In this document: one piece after another, positions 47,080 through 58,375 of the stretch | Layout of the letters: each line of letters opens with the position of its first letter | How positions within the stretch are numbered: the first letter of the stretch is position 1 | The notes under the pieces: generated by a model | What the model saw: the letters and a program-made list of their open reading frames with translations, nothing else | Databases searched by the model: none | What the model was told of the DNA's origin: nothing | Position numbers and translations under genes: made by a program | NCBI GenBank assembly: GCA_023014335.1 | Contig: JAECYW010000003.1 | Coordinates: 1,364,001-1,428,000, forward strand | Direction: 5' to 3' | From: Galerina marginata | Taxonomy: Eukaryota; Basidiomycota; Agaricomycetes; Agaricales; Galerinaceae | Length of the DNA stretch: 64,000 nucleotides

Positions 47080-47985
47080 TTATCCAAATTTAAAAACATA
47101 CGTGTCTTCATCACCGTCTGCCTGACTCTCGTTCTCCTCGTCCAGCGGTGCCCACGGAGGCTCCGCATCAGGCAAAGGTGGGTCCTCATCAAGCTCGCCT
47201 CTCATTCCGCTCGAGAGGGTACTCTCCGTGAGCGAAACGAGCCTGAACAGCGGATAATACGCGCGCTTCCCACTCTTGTTCACCTTGGACTTGAAATTCC
47301 CCGCACTGGACGTGTGCACCCACTTCGCGTCCACCTTAGCCTCGGCCACGTTGGCGACCGGGGGTTCCATGGCGAGACCCATCGCTACTGAGGCACTCCC
47401 TTTCGAGGCGAGGAAGCGCGCGTAGGAGGAGCACTTGTGCACTTCAGAGACTATGACAGATCCTTTTAGGCTAGGTTCGGCCAGGAGGCGTCTGAGCTTT
47501 CCGGGTGAGTCAATGGTGGTTACTGTGTCATTGTCCATGGCGAGCACGGCGCCTCTGCCCGAGGTGAATTTGAAGGAGGCTTTGACGGAGCACTCGGCTA
47601 GGATGGGGGTTTGGCTAGAGCTTGGTATTTGTCAATCCTCATTTTTTTGGGGTTCACGAAAGTACGCTTACCCTCCTGCCGTGGCGTCTAGACTCACCTC
47701 TTGGGCATTCTTCGAGGTGATCCATGTCGTTCCTTCAGAAGAGTCGGCGCCATGTTCTGTAGGCTTCGGTAGGTCGTATTTCTCGCCTAGTTTCTCATCG
47801 TATATATTCCCATCCTTGATAAATGTTCCTTGGGCCTTCTTCTTCCAAAATGCGAAGCCCCTGCTGCCCTGGGTAATATGTCCGTAGTCGCCTACATTCA
47901 CGGAAATTTCAGGATCCCAGTTTGGGTATTTCCTACTGGATCGGTAAATGAGGTCGACGAACAGTCGCTCGCTGGAAGGGGCCAT
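47080..47985 (-). CDS. Gasdermin-like protein (RCD-1/HET-Q1 type)
   Basis: Two exons on the minus strand, 47672-47985 and 47080-47614, give 282 residues. A TATATATAG element lies about 100 bases upstream (48084-48092). Features match what I know of fungal gasdermin-like proteins: an N-terminal VGDYGH..G....G...IKDGNIYD element (residues 31-63), alternating beta-strand sequence, SGRGAVLAM near 123-131, and the IVSEVHKCSSYARFL helix-strand near 159-173. An acidic Pro/Glu-rich C-terminal tail from about residue 235 could be the inhibitory end. In the known family the N-terminal domain forms membrane pores during heterokaryon-incompatibility cell death. Some members are cut by a subtilisin-like protease encoded next door, but no such gene is seen in this window. 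The family assignment is by motif recognition only. Confidence 0.6.
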
Positions 47986-49943
47986 ATCTCTGGGCGTTTT
48001 TTTGTGTTGTAAACTGTGCTGAAGCGCTCGTGGATACGTAGAGAATGGGTCGAGATTCCTATTGGATACTCGCGAGTCATTTTCTCTATATATAATAAGG
48101 CTTGGAGTCTTCTTGACGCGTTTCGGGCTAGGGTGTGCAGTGGAAGTCTACAGCCCTTCTCATACACGCAAAGAACGAGGCCTAGATTTCTAAGTATATC
48201 GGATGCATGGTAGGCTTACAGTATGTCTACCGAGATCTGAGGCTCCCCTCAACCCAGTAAGTTGATTCCCATGGCCCTGCTGGTCGTCTGGGAGGAATGT
48301 GGTTGATTAGTACACCGGGATTTTACTATCGTAAATTTGACTGATGCTGGATAGAAGGCATATCCCGTAATTAATTCTCAACATTAAGGGGGTATTAACC
48401 CAGGCATGGGCACCCTCAGCTTCCCTACTCGACTGTTGAATTAACAGTCCTACTGTAAGACCCGGCAGCTTTTGAAGTCATATAGGTACCACGGAAATTA
48501 GTTAAAAGAAAGGATTAAAAAGATTTTGGTCAGTTCTACTAGAACTTGCTCGAAGTGGGCTTCAAGTCCCTGCGGGGATAGGAAGTTGGAGCGAGTGTTG
48601 CCACGCCTTTGGTAAGTGTGAAGGACAGGCATTTGCGGTTTGCCTAGTGTACATGCCTGTGCCACGAGTAAAAGTTTCATCCGGGTGGCATTAGTATCAG
48701 TGAGCTTCGCGCCTGTTAACATCGTGTGCCGTGCTAGTACATTTACATTTCCCCCACATACATAAATGACCGTGCTGAATCCAAAACAGGCCGGGCACCT
48801 ATCTAGTGCATAGGTATTCTGCGATTAGTGGAAAAAGGCTGCAGAACCGTGTGCGTTGCTCAGCGAGTAATTAGAGTACAGAGAAGGAATTATAATGCGT
48901 TGGTCTTGGTTTTTTTTTCCGGACCACAATGCATCACCTGAAAAGTCGCATTTGTTTATTCCTTGGAATTCAGGCAAAAATCTAGCTAAATATGTCAATC
49001 CATATAAGAGCGAAATTTATGACGGGAAAAAAATTCAAGCTTGCTGCAGCGGAGTGGCAAGTGTGTGTCAAGGAATGCTTCGACTCGTCGGCCAACGTTT
49101 CAAGTTGTAGAGGCACTTTGAGCGCTTGTTCCGAGTCGAAATTTGAGCGCCTACCCTGGCACTGATCCGTAAAATCCGCGCTACCGGTGTACAAGGATGT
49201 CATTTATGTACGCAGAGTAACAGAGACCATGGCCGCAATTTCCAACTGCTTGTGTGTTCCGGCAGTGACAGGAGTCAGTTATCCAACCCAACCGTATGTG
49301 TGCTTTATCTTAATATCGGGAGGATGCTGGATTTGGACCTAAGTTGCATCGTTTCTGTCGACATGCGTTAAGTAAATGCAACATGTTTAAGCTAAATCCC
49401 ACCTTGAAGCAACCTTGATTCTTAAAGCATGTAGAATTCCACTCCGTCCTCAATGGACTAACAGTGGACCTTCCATCTGAATCGCATCAAAAAGGAATAT
49501 GGATGATGTACGAAATTAAAGCCTTCATCATAGGAGAACTGAAGTTGTTGGGAAAGCGCACTCACTATAGAGAGAATCACTGTAAAGTGGTAGTGGTACG
49601 CCCCAACGCGATCGGAAAAAGCGGCGCGTCGCAGGATTTGGCATCACGTGGCTTCCGGGTATCCCTGAGGACTTGGCGATTAACCGAGCTGTAACCTGAC
49701 TCATGGCGACATCACACAGAAGCGATGCAACTTTTCGAATCTTGCAGAGACTGACGAGTCAGTTCGAGAGTGTACGACGTCGAGAAGGAAAGGCGATGTC
49801 AACGGTCCAGCTGTGACTCGGTGAGTCGGCTATGCCCAAGGCTTAGTCAGCCGGCAGAATTATATTTCTTAAGCTCACAGATCAACTTTCAATCAACTTT
49901 TCTTCCTTTCTTCCAACTTTCTTACTCCTCTTTCTAAACTCTT
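47986..49943. other. Intergenic region
   Basis: About 2 kb between divergently transcribed genes (gasdermin-like, minus, and Fap1-like, plus). A TATA-like element at 48084-48092 belongs to the former. No coding sequence is supported, and the ORFs present are short and unlike any family. Confidence 0.45.
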
Positions 49944-52900
49944 ATGGACGATCCCAATACCCGTACTGCTGAAAATACCCGTGCATACGAAGCTAGCTCA
50001 CTCAGAGAATCAGACGGCAATTCGAACCAGCGCAGGCCGCCGCCGGGAAGGCAAAATAGGTCCTCGCAAGCGGAAGGTGTTTCTTCGCAGACGCGACCAC
50101 CAAGACGACCAAAGGTCGTTCGGGATTCCAACGAAGCCAGCACGTCGTCTTCAACTGCGGGAACTAGTAATCCAGGAGTGTCCAAACCACGTAATAAACC
50201 GCGAAATCCAAACCCGCGAAATCCTTCGTTACCCTCAGCTGAGGCAAATTCTTCTGGTGCTCCGCCCCCTCGGAAGGAGGGAAACCGTAGAGCAAAATTC
50301 GGAGCTGGACTTACCAACCCCGATGCCAGTACAACGCCAGTATCTTCTTCCAACAAACCACCGCAAGAGAGACGGAGAGGAAAGCACCTTCCTCAAGGGG
50401 ACGATTTAACCTCAAGCTTGATTCGAGGCTTGAGCACGCCACCATATCCAGATTGTCCAATTTGCTTTTCTGCCATTCGTCCTGATCACGCCATCTGGTC
50501 CTGTTCACCTTCAACACCTATCGTCACGTCCAGCGAGGCACAGGTGCAGCAATACTGTTGGACTTCTTTTCACGTGAAGTGCATTCGTTCTTGGGCCGAG
50601 AAGAGCGTAAAGGAAGTAGCGGATGCGTGGAGAGCGCGAGGAGAGTCAGATCGGAAGGGGGACTGGAGATGCCCTGGCTGTCAAGCCAAACGTGAGGTCG
50701 TACCTTCGGGCTATTGGTATATATATTCATCTTTTCTCTTTTGGACTTATTGACTTACGACCTCTACAGGTGTTTCTGCAACTCGACAAATGAGCCAAAG
50801 CCTCTACGTCTATCTACGCCTCATTCATGCGGAAACTCGTGTTCTCGTCCAAGAGAAAGTGGTTGCGGTCATCCATGTCCACTGCAATGTCATCCAGGCC
50901 CATGTCCACCATGTCAAGTTACCACTCGCCCGGAGTGCTATTGCCCAAGGAAAAATATCCTAACGTTCCGATGTGGGATCGACATCAGAGGCAAAAGTGT
51001 ACGCGACCTATCCTGCGGCAATGTCTGTGGACGGACTCTTAGTTGTGGCAAACATGCTTGTGAGAAGATCTGTCATGATGGCGATTGTGGCAAGTGTTCT
51101 CTGACGGAGCTGGCAACATGTTGGTGTGGGAAGGAGGAAAAGGTCGTGGATTGTGGAGAAGGCGAGGATGTTCATTGTTTTGTCGAAGGAGAATCACCTT
51201 GGATAGGAAGGTTTGGCTGTGATAACGTTTGTCGGAGGTATGTAGATTCACTTTTTGTTTGGCTAGATCACTGCTCACTCCCGTCCTCAAATAGAACCTT
51301 CGACTGTGGAACCCATAAGTGTCAAAAGTCCTGTCATCCACCATCGTCAAAACCTGCACCTTGTCCTCGTTCGCCGTCCAAAATTACGCACTGTCCGTGC
51401 GGCAGGAGTACTATCGCTCCATCTCAATCTGCAGACAAATCACAATATGCGTTCTCAGCCCGTTTAACCTGTTCAGATCCAATACCAACCTGCGACTCGG
51501 TCTGCGCCAAGCCCCACCTCGCCTGCTCCCATCCATGCAAAGCAAGATGCCACGAGGGCCCTTGTCCGCCATGTACCGTCCAGATCGTCCGGCCGTGCAG
51601 ATGTGGAGCAACCACGAAGGGCGTGGCTTGCTACGAGGTGCACTCGGCATCTGCTGCAGGCGTAGAAGAGAAAGAGATTTTCTGTGACAAACCATGTCAG
51701 GCCCTTCGAGCCTGTGGGCGTCACCAGTGCCGAAGGATTTGCTGCCCACTTGCTTCGCTCGCTATCAACACCAAGAAAGGCAAGCGGCGCGTCATCGAAG
51801 ATAGCCAGGGCATAGGCGAGGAGCAAGGCGGTTTGCACGAATGTGACCTGGTCTGTGGAAAGCCGCTTTCGTGTGGCAATCATAAATGCGAGCAACGGGA
51901 TCATAAAGGCGTCTGCCCGCCGTGTCTAAGGAGCTCGTTCGAAGAGGTTCGTATCATTTTTGTTCTTGTATCAACTCGATGGACTGAAATATTTTTTTTG
52001 CAGCTAATCTGTAATTGCGGACGTACCGTTTATGAGCCGCCTATTCCATGCGGGACACGAATGGAATGCCATTACCCTTGCCCTAGACCACCGCCTCCAT
52101 GCAACCACCCTAGCACACCTCACTCATGTCACGACGACACGGTGTCTTGTCCTCCCTGCCCGTTCCTAGCCAGCAAGCAGTGCGCGTGCGGCAAGAAGGT
52201 CGTGCCCAATGTTCGCTGTTCTCTTGAGACAGATAAGGTATCTTGTGGGACTGTTTGTGGAAAGTAAGTGTTTGGCGCAGCTGTTTATGGCCCACGTTTA
52301 TTTGCGAACATTGAGCTGACGATCATGTTCTCATTAGACTCATGGCATGCGGTTTCCACCACTGCGAACGCCTCTGCCACGGCGACGAATGCGGGCCTTG
52401 CACGGCGCCTTGTGGCAAGTCGCGTAAATCTTGGTACGTTTTCCATTTGATGGCGTCTTGTTTAAGAAAACACGTTTTAATCGATAACATACTATAGCTT
52501 GCCCAACCACCATCCATGCACGCGTCCTTGCCACGCCCCCTCCAGTTGTCCAGAGACTGATCCATGCCAGGCCACCGTCATCCTGACTTGCCAATGCGGT
52601 CGCATTCGACAGTCGGTACACTGTGGCCGCACGTCGTCGTCCTCTCGCGTCGGCCATTCTCAAGCGGCGCCAAAGTGCTCCAGCGACTGTCAGATCGCGA
52701 AGCGCAATGCCAGACTGGCGGATGCCCTGGGCATCAACCCAGACAATCGGGATAAGGCGTCGGCGTCGGCGTCGTACAATGATGAGGTTGTGGCGTTTGC
52801 GAGGGCGAATGGAAAGTTCTTGCCTGTTGTTGAGAGGGCTTTCGCAGAGTGCGTTTTAGTTTTTCATGGACTCCTTCATTCATTCATGGTCTAGAACTGA

Positions 52901-53591
52901 CGGGCGTTATCTGTTTTAGCTTCGTTACGTCGGAGAGGCGGACGCAAGTCCTTCCTCATATGCCACCCGATAGGCGAAAGTTCGTTCATGATGTATGGAT
53001 TTGCCTTTTTCTTCTTATGAACTTCGACTAACCTCATCCTTTCCCCAGCTCGCCGCTGTGTATCGGATGGACACCCAGATGGTCGACCAAGAACCCCATC
53101 GAAGGTGTGTATGCCTGCCTGTTCTTCAACTCTGCCTTTCATTTTACTCATATCTTCCACCTCGTAGTGTTCAACTCCTACGCCGCGTCGACACACGCAT
53201 ACCGTCTCCACTCCTCTCGACCTTCATCGCGTCGCTCGCACCCCAGCCCAACCTAGGAAAACTCGCAGATTTCCGGAGTCTCAAGGGTTCCTCCCAAACG
53301 CCATCTTGGCGCTCTGCAGGCACCTCCTCAGCACTGTCGACCAAACCTCCCACATCCATGAATGCCCAAAGCAGCGGGTCGACTTCGACGCATCGCGGAT
53401 GGACGTCAGTGGTGGCACCTAAGCCGACCGCTTCCTTGGCGGGCACGATAACAGGTTCGGTCGCCCCTCCTGTCTCGTTGGGTGTTAGTCCTGGTGCTTC
53501 TCGGACGGCGTCGCCTGCTGCCATTCCACGCCCGGCGTCCAGCACTGTCTCTAACGATCCGGTGCCGGATGATTGGGAAGACGATATTTAG
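49944..53591 (+). CDS. FAP1: NF-X1-type zinc finger protein (Fap1)
   Basis: Nine exons give 1050 residues: 49944-50716, 50770-51237, 51295-51946, 52004-52263, 52338-52433, 52498-52848, 52920-52992, 53049-53104 and 53168-53591. After a basic, disordered N-terminus there is a RING-like finger from CPIC at residue 171 through SFHVKCIRSWAEKS to WRCPGCQ. Then come repeated NF-X1 fingers: CGHPCPLQCHPGPCPPC, CGKHACEKICHDGDCGKC, CSHPCKARCHEGPCPPC, CGNHKCEQ and CGFHHCERLCHGDECGPC. An R3H-like segment VLPHMPPDRRKFVHDLA..YRMDTQMVDQEPHRS follows, then a Ser/Pro-rich tail ending DDWEDDI. This is the conserved eukaryotic NFX1/Fap1 family. Yeast Fap1 binds FKBP12, and homologs act in transcription or ubiquitin ligation. 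It is single copy here and clearly a housekeeping gene. Confidence 0.95.
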
Positions 53592-54254
53592 TTGACTTGT
53601 TCATGACACTCCAATAGAACTTACAATCGTAGAAACAAATAATGATGTTTACGTAGACAGACGTAGAACCAGTGGAGACCTTTCGCCTTCGTAAAATGTC
53701 CTTTGCTTAGATGCAATAGCACGTCGGCACACCGTTAGATTCGATGGCAGTCGTCTCGAGACTAGCAGTTTGCCAGCAATTTTTCGTTCTTTCCATGGTT
53801 CGAGGGGAATTGCATTCCGTCCGAAAAACAAAGCTAGATATCACAGAAGAGCTAATAGTACAGTTACGATAGGGATAGCGAGACAGTGCAAAACTACAAA
53901 ATGGTCTAATAGAACAACAGACGAGATAGTGCTACAAAACAGGGTCCAAACGCGCGCCGGCGTTGGTCTACAGTGCCCAAACCCAATGGTTGGTGGAGGT
54001 CCGGTTGCCAAATGGCAGGAATAAGGTTACGAATAAGAATCGCAAAAAGAGTGTGGTGTGCGATGATTCCGTGGATGTATGGAGAACCAATAAAATGGTA
54101 GGTTGGTGGTCGAAGGTTTGGAGGGAGGGTCGGAGCTGCGTTATGATAATCGCAGGAGTCCCTTTTGCTGGTCCGTCCTTGTGACGCCAGCTCCTCTCTA
54201 TCTGTCTTTGGCTTCTCAAGCGTCATAGAAGAGAGGACATGATGGGATAAGCGC
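53592..54254. other. Intergenic region between convergent genes
   Basis: About 0.66 kb holding the 3' ends of the Fap1-like gene (+) and the small secreted-peptide gene (-). No coding sequence is supported. Confidence 0.5.
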
Positions 54255-54568
54255 CTAGAGGCATAGGTATTTTCCGCAAATCGGTGCTGGTTCGGCTTCG
54301 GCTTCACGAGCAACCTCAACAGCAGCCTCTCGAGGCTAAAAAGAATGGTTTTGTCAGTTGAGTTGACATGCTATGGTAAGGGAGTAAATGCATACCAGGA
54401 ATGGTCGTCCTCTTGCCTCGACCTGCACTGGTGCGGGTACGGGTGATGCAGACACGAAGACGGTCACTAAAGCATCGAGACAAAAACCGTTAGGGATGTT
54501 AAAGTAGCATTCGAGAAGGGGAACTTACTGCAGGCGACGACGACAGTGGTAAGAAGAGTGAATTGCAT
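54255..54568 (-). CDS. Small secreted peptide precursor, 63 residues
   Basis: Three small exons on the minus strand, 54529-54568, 54396-54466 and 54255-54335, with canonical introns of 62 and 60 bases. The gene is too short to stand out as one open frame. A TATAAAGG box lies about 115 bases upstream (about 54683-54690). The product starts MQFTLLTTVVVACMTVFVSA, a clear signal peptide cut after about residue 21. A Pro/Val-rich segment with a single GRPFLPRE and an EAEAE run follows, and the end is EPAPICGKYLCL with two cysteines four residues apart. A secreted, possibly proteolytically matured, disulphide-bonded peptide is the simplest reading. No known toxin, pheromone (there is no CaaX end) or effector family is recognised. 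Confidence 0.6.
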
Positions 54569-55372
54569 TTTTAATTGGAAGGATAAGGGTGGAATTGCCT
54601 GGTAAGGTGTAGTAAGGTGGGGTGGCGCAGTGGTAAGGGCGGAAAAGTCGACTCTGGTAATTCCCTAATCTTACCCGCGTCGCCTTTATACATCGCAGGA
54701 AGGTATGACACCAAGGTCCCATTTTCGATGACCAGAGGATGACGGGACAAGGGGAGGCCCGATTTAGGCAGCGATTTGACAGAATCGTGAGGAACCTGGT
54801 TCTAAGCAGAGATGTTAGTAACACCGACTGCACAGTTTCTGAACGTCTCTGGCTGATCTGCTCTGACGCCTCTCTCACGGAGAGACCTGGAAGGACTTGT
54901 ATTGGGGAGGAACGACCAAACGCCCATCCATTTCCGGAATGGCGTTTGTTCCCGATTTGGAAGTCTGTTTGTGCAGTCTGTGATTCCTCCAACGTGACAA
55001 AGTTCTCGACAGATAGCAGCATGATAACCAATGATAGATTACTTTGCTTACTGGATTTACTTACCTGAAGTCTCCAGTGAAGTCCTCAAACCCACATGCT
55101 ACCGACGAACATCAAGAAATACGAGCTTCGGGGTGAAGTCGGAGGTGTTGGTGATAAAAATATCTCAGCCTGGGTTTGCGTAAGGACTGAGGGAGGCCAA
55201 TCCAGCACTCGTGGAGGGCCGCACGATAAGGCCCGCCCGTCATTCTTGTGTTAAATTTTTTTCTCTTACATTGGTGCAACCCCCGGCAAGCGATTTTCTT
55301 CAGATGGGCAATGCAGTGGGTCTTGCTCAAAAAGGATTCCATCGGACCAAATAAGGCATTTACCCTGTTCCT
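54569..55372. other. Intergenic region
   Basis: About 0.8 kb containing the promoter of the small secreted-peptide gene. No coding sequence is supported. Confidence 0.45.
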
Positions 55373-55798
55373 CTAATAAATGCTGTCCCTGTCGCTTGCA
55401 AAAATCATATAGGTATGTACATACTTTTCTAAATTTCCCTCGTCATTCTGCACTATCCATGACAGGGATTTGACATTCTTGCCGGAGACCAAAAAAGCTT
55501 GGCGAATAGCATAAAAATCAACGCCGCATGGATCATCCTCCTGTGCGGCATTTCCGCGTCTCATAGAGTCAAGTTGGGAAGCTGCTTTGTGGACAGCGAA
55601 TGATGTATCAAGAATTTTCACCTGCTTGGCAGTGGACTGCCTTCCGCCATTCGCAATATTCAGATACCTTTTGACTTTATCGCACGGAATTGCAGCATAA
55701 GTTGGCTTTTGGATTAAGAACTTCCTTTTAGACCAATTGACCGAGAAGAGAGATTGCTTGGTGTTTCTTCCTGTTTTGTATCCCCCTGGTGCCAACAT
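55373..55798 (-). CDS. Hypothetical ORF, about 141 residues
   Basis: Open frame on the minus strand with an ATG at 55798 (MLAPGGYKTGR). It is hydrophilic with mixed charge and contains KVKRYLNIANGGRQS and QEDDPCGVDFYAIRQAF, without signal peptide or membrane segment. An internal GTATGT..GACAG pair near the end could be a 42-base intron. It lies just downstream of the kinase gene on the same strand. I recognise no family. It could be a real short gene, a missing 3' part of a longer one, or a remnant. Confidence 0.35.
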   Translation of the reverse strand: MLAPGGYKTGRNTKQSLFSVNWSKRKFLIQKPTYAAIPCDKVKRYLNIANGGRQSTAKQVKILDTSFAVHKAASQLDSMRRGNAAQEDDPCGVDFYAIRQAFLVSGKNVKSLSWIVQNDEGNLEKYVHTYMIFASDRDSIY

Positions 55799-55970
55799 TG
55801 GCGGAACGGCCAAATCTGTTTTCTGAATTCACCTCGTTGTCTTCTCGCGAGGCCTCACGATTTCATGTGCTTAAAGGCGACTCGAGAAAAGTTGAGATTC
55901 TACACTTTGCTACAACGAAGATTGCAATTCCGACCAACATTGCGAGGACAGATTAAGATGGTTAAAATTA

Positions 55971-58375
55971 TTACATTTTTGCGGAGACGTGAACGAATTC
56001 TTGATTAAATCTGTAGAAGTAAATGAGGTTCGGGGACCACACAAGGGTTGGAAGCAGGGTACATACCCATGATAAGACAGTTTCCAAGACGTTTATGGAA
56101 AGGCGGTCGCTTCGATATATCGCATTGCGGAATCGTGACGCTGATTGCTCCTCCCAATTATTCATTAAGCGTGGGTCATTAATATCTCTGAGACGATGTT
56201 TCGAAATAACATGCGACATGGTGGGTCGCTGTTTTGGGTCTTCGTTCCAGCAATCCTCCATTGTTTTCCATAGAGTTTCCGAAAGGCCCCATTCATGAAA
56301 GGAAATACTGCCCGGAGATGGCTTAGCAGGCTTCCGGCCTTTTATAACTTGGAAAATCACAGTAACGTCCCGCGCGTATTCGTAGAAAGGCACCTGTCCC
56401 ATATATATCTGAAAGGACCGACTTGATCAGGGATTTCGCAATGGAATAAAGGAAGCGATATACCGACCTCGTAGAGGACGCACGCAAACGCATATACATC
56501 ACTTTCGATACTTGCTCGTGGATACTCTTCCTGTGGGTTGAGAAGTTCCGGGGATTGCCAACGAATTGTCCCGCCCAGTCCTGCTGAGCTACTGGAGGAA
56601 CCGTGGGGCAGGACAGCCGTGCCAAGTGCTGTCGATAGGCCGAAGTCAGAAAGGCAAGCTCTACCAGAGTCGGTAACGAGGATATTCGCCTGAAAGCGGT
56701 AAGAAAGGCACACAGCAAAGCATCGGAATGTCACTCACCCCTTTGAGATCGCCATGGACAATATCCCGTTGGTGAAGGTAGTGTAGACCAGCTGTGATGT
56801 CTGACACCTATATGGAAGCTTAGCTGATCGCCTCAAGTAATGTGAAATGGGTCTATCCCACTAGAAGAATCCTGGGTGCTGAAGGGGTTCGCGTCAGATA
56901 TTCAATGATGTTGCCATTATCCATCCAAGGCGATACTAGGCAAAGTCTTCCATCATGGTCTTCCAAATGGTAGATACCATAGAAAGGCAAAAGGTTTGAA
57001 TGTGATATATGACCCCACAATATGGCTTCCCTTGAAAAGTCCTAAACGAAATGAACATTAAAGCCGCGTCCAAATAAAGTGGCAAAAGTATCTTACTGTT
57101 AACCATCGCTCTCTGTTGGAGCTTTGGTACATCCTCACGATTTTCAAACAGACAGGCTGGCCTTGAAATTCTCCTTTCCAGATGTCGGCGAAAGCACCGG
57201 ATGTAGCTTGTGATTCTCCTCGTTTAATTCCTGTCAAGACGAAACAGCGCGGGTGCAACCCAGATTTACCACACAATCGTGAGAGGGCTGCCAGGAGGTT
57301 GTTTTTAGCGCCAACTCCGGCTTGTGGGTAATCCAAAAGCTACATTGGTGCCTGTCAGTCGGGAAGTAAGAATCGACGCCATGAACTCACCATTTGAATA
57401 AGGTCAAGAAGTTGCTGAGCAGTATCGCCTCGGTAGCGCAAAAGATTAGCATATTGTTCTTTGTCCTGGAGAATAGACACGAATACGGAATATATTGCAG
57501 ATATTGTCGCATTGAAGTGATCATAGGAAATTTCAGGAAATACAAAACGCCGGAAATCGTATTCTGCTGGCTCCAAAATCTCATCGTGGTTGTTATCAAG
57601 AATCCTAAAATTTTATGAGATTCGAAGGAGAAGATAATAAATAAATTGTACAAACCTCGACAGATTCCCATAAAGGCTACGTGAATAGTGGGGATGATAA
57701 TTGTCGAGCATTGCAGCGCGTTCGACCGACTCTACTGATACTTCCGTCATGGGATCATTAAAGGGGGGAAGGGAACTCTAACGGTTTACGATCTCGTCTT
57801 AAAAAAAAGGATGATATAGACCAAAAGTTACCACTAACCTTCCGTCTATTACTGGTTCTCCTGGCACACCGGCGTCCGATCTCAAAACAAACTCGAAGGC
57901 AAAGTGTATGAAACCGTCTTTCGGATATAGAGGCAAGTTTTTGGCGAGTATGATTCCTGCCTAGAGACATGTTGTCATACGGAGGTAGAAAGAACACTGC
58001 CCCAAGTGGTTTGCCATTAACATCATGCGATTTTTGCAATGAACAAACGTACTGCCGTCTCTGAGATCGTTGTGCCTCCGACTAATCTCCTCAGAAATAT
58101 CTCTGCAAAAGTCGAAGAAGGCTTCCCGGGTCATTTGCTGAAGAGCTCGAGTCAACTTTGGCCATTCGTGCTGGATAGATTCTCCTGGATTAATCGAGTT
58201 ATTACCATGTTGTTGATCTAAAAAAAGAAAACATACCGCTGCAGGGAAGATTCGAGAGAAAGTAACGACCAAGAGCGTCCAGTTCCACATAATACTCTTC
58301 CCAATTGGAAGAGGCTACTTCGGAATCATGAAGCTTATACGTAGGCGGGTCTTGAAGTCGTTGGTTATTGCACAT
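55971..58375 (-). CDS. TKL-type protein kinase with Spa2/GIT-like N-terminus
   Basis: Ten exons on the minus strand give 638 residues: 58237-58375, 58053-58184, 57839-57996, 57656-57777, 57391-57604, 57097-57339, 56862-57041, 56739-56807, 56468-56689 and 55971-56408. The N-terminal 145 residues hold two short helical repeats: WPKLTRALQQM..AFFDFCRDISEEISRR and ARG-type RQKLASISERRFHTLCLRVCFEIGRR. These resemble the Spa2/GIT homology pattern seen in related agaric proteins. The kinase domain covers about 285-560: a glycine-poor SGAFADIWKG loop, VAIK-lysine K321 (VCLK), HGDLKGAN with D416 (HGD in place of HRD), DFG with D434, and QSPELL. It is expected to be an active Ser/Thr or dual kinase of the tyrosine-kinase-like group. 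A GTATGT..TACAG pair at the end may remove the last 35 residues. Confidence 0.78.

Noticed and set aside
51473..51904. Minus-strand frame across the Fap1-like gene
   Set aside because: Antisense of the NF-X1 finger region, with no ATG or conserved motif.
57758..58039. Reading of 57758-58039 as a separate short gene ending RKPLEFPSPL
   Set aside because: The same bases splice in phase into the kinase gene (57839-57996 to 57777), giving the family's continuous N-terminal region, which explains the data better.
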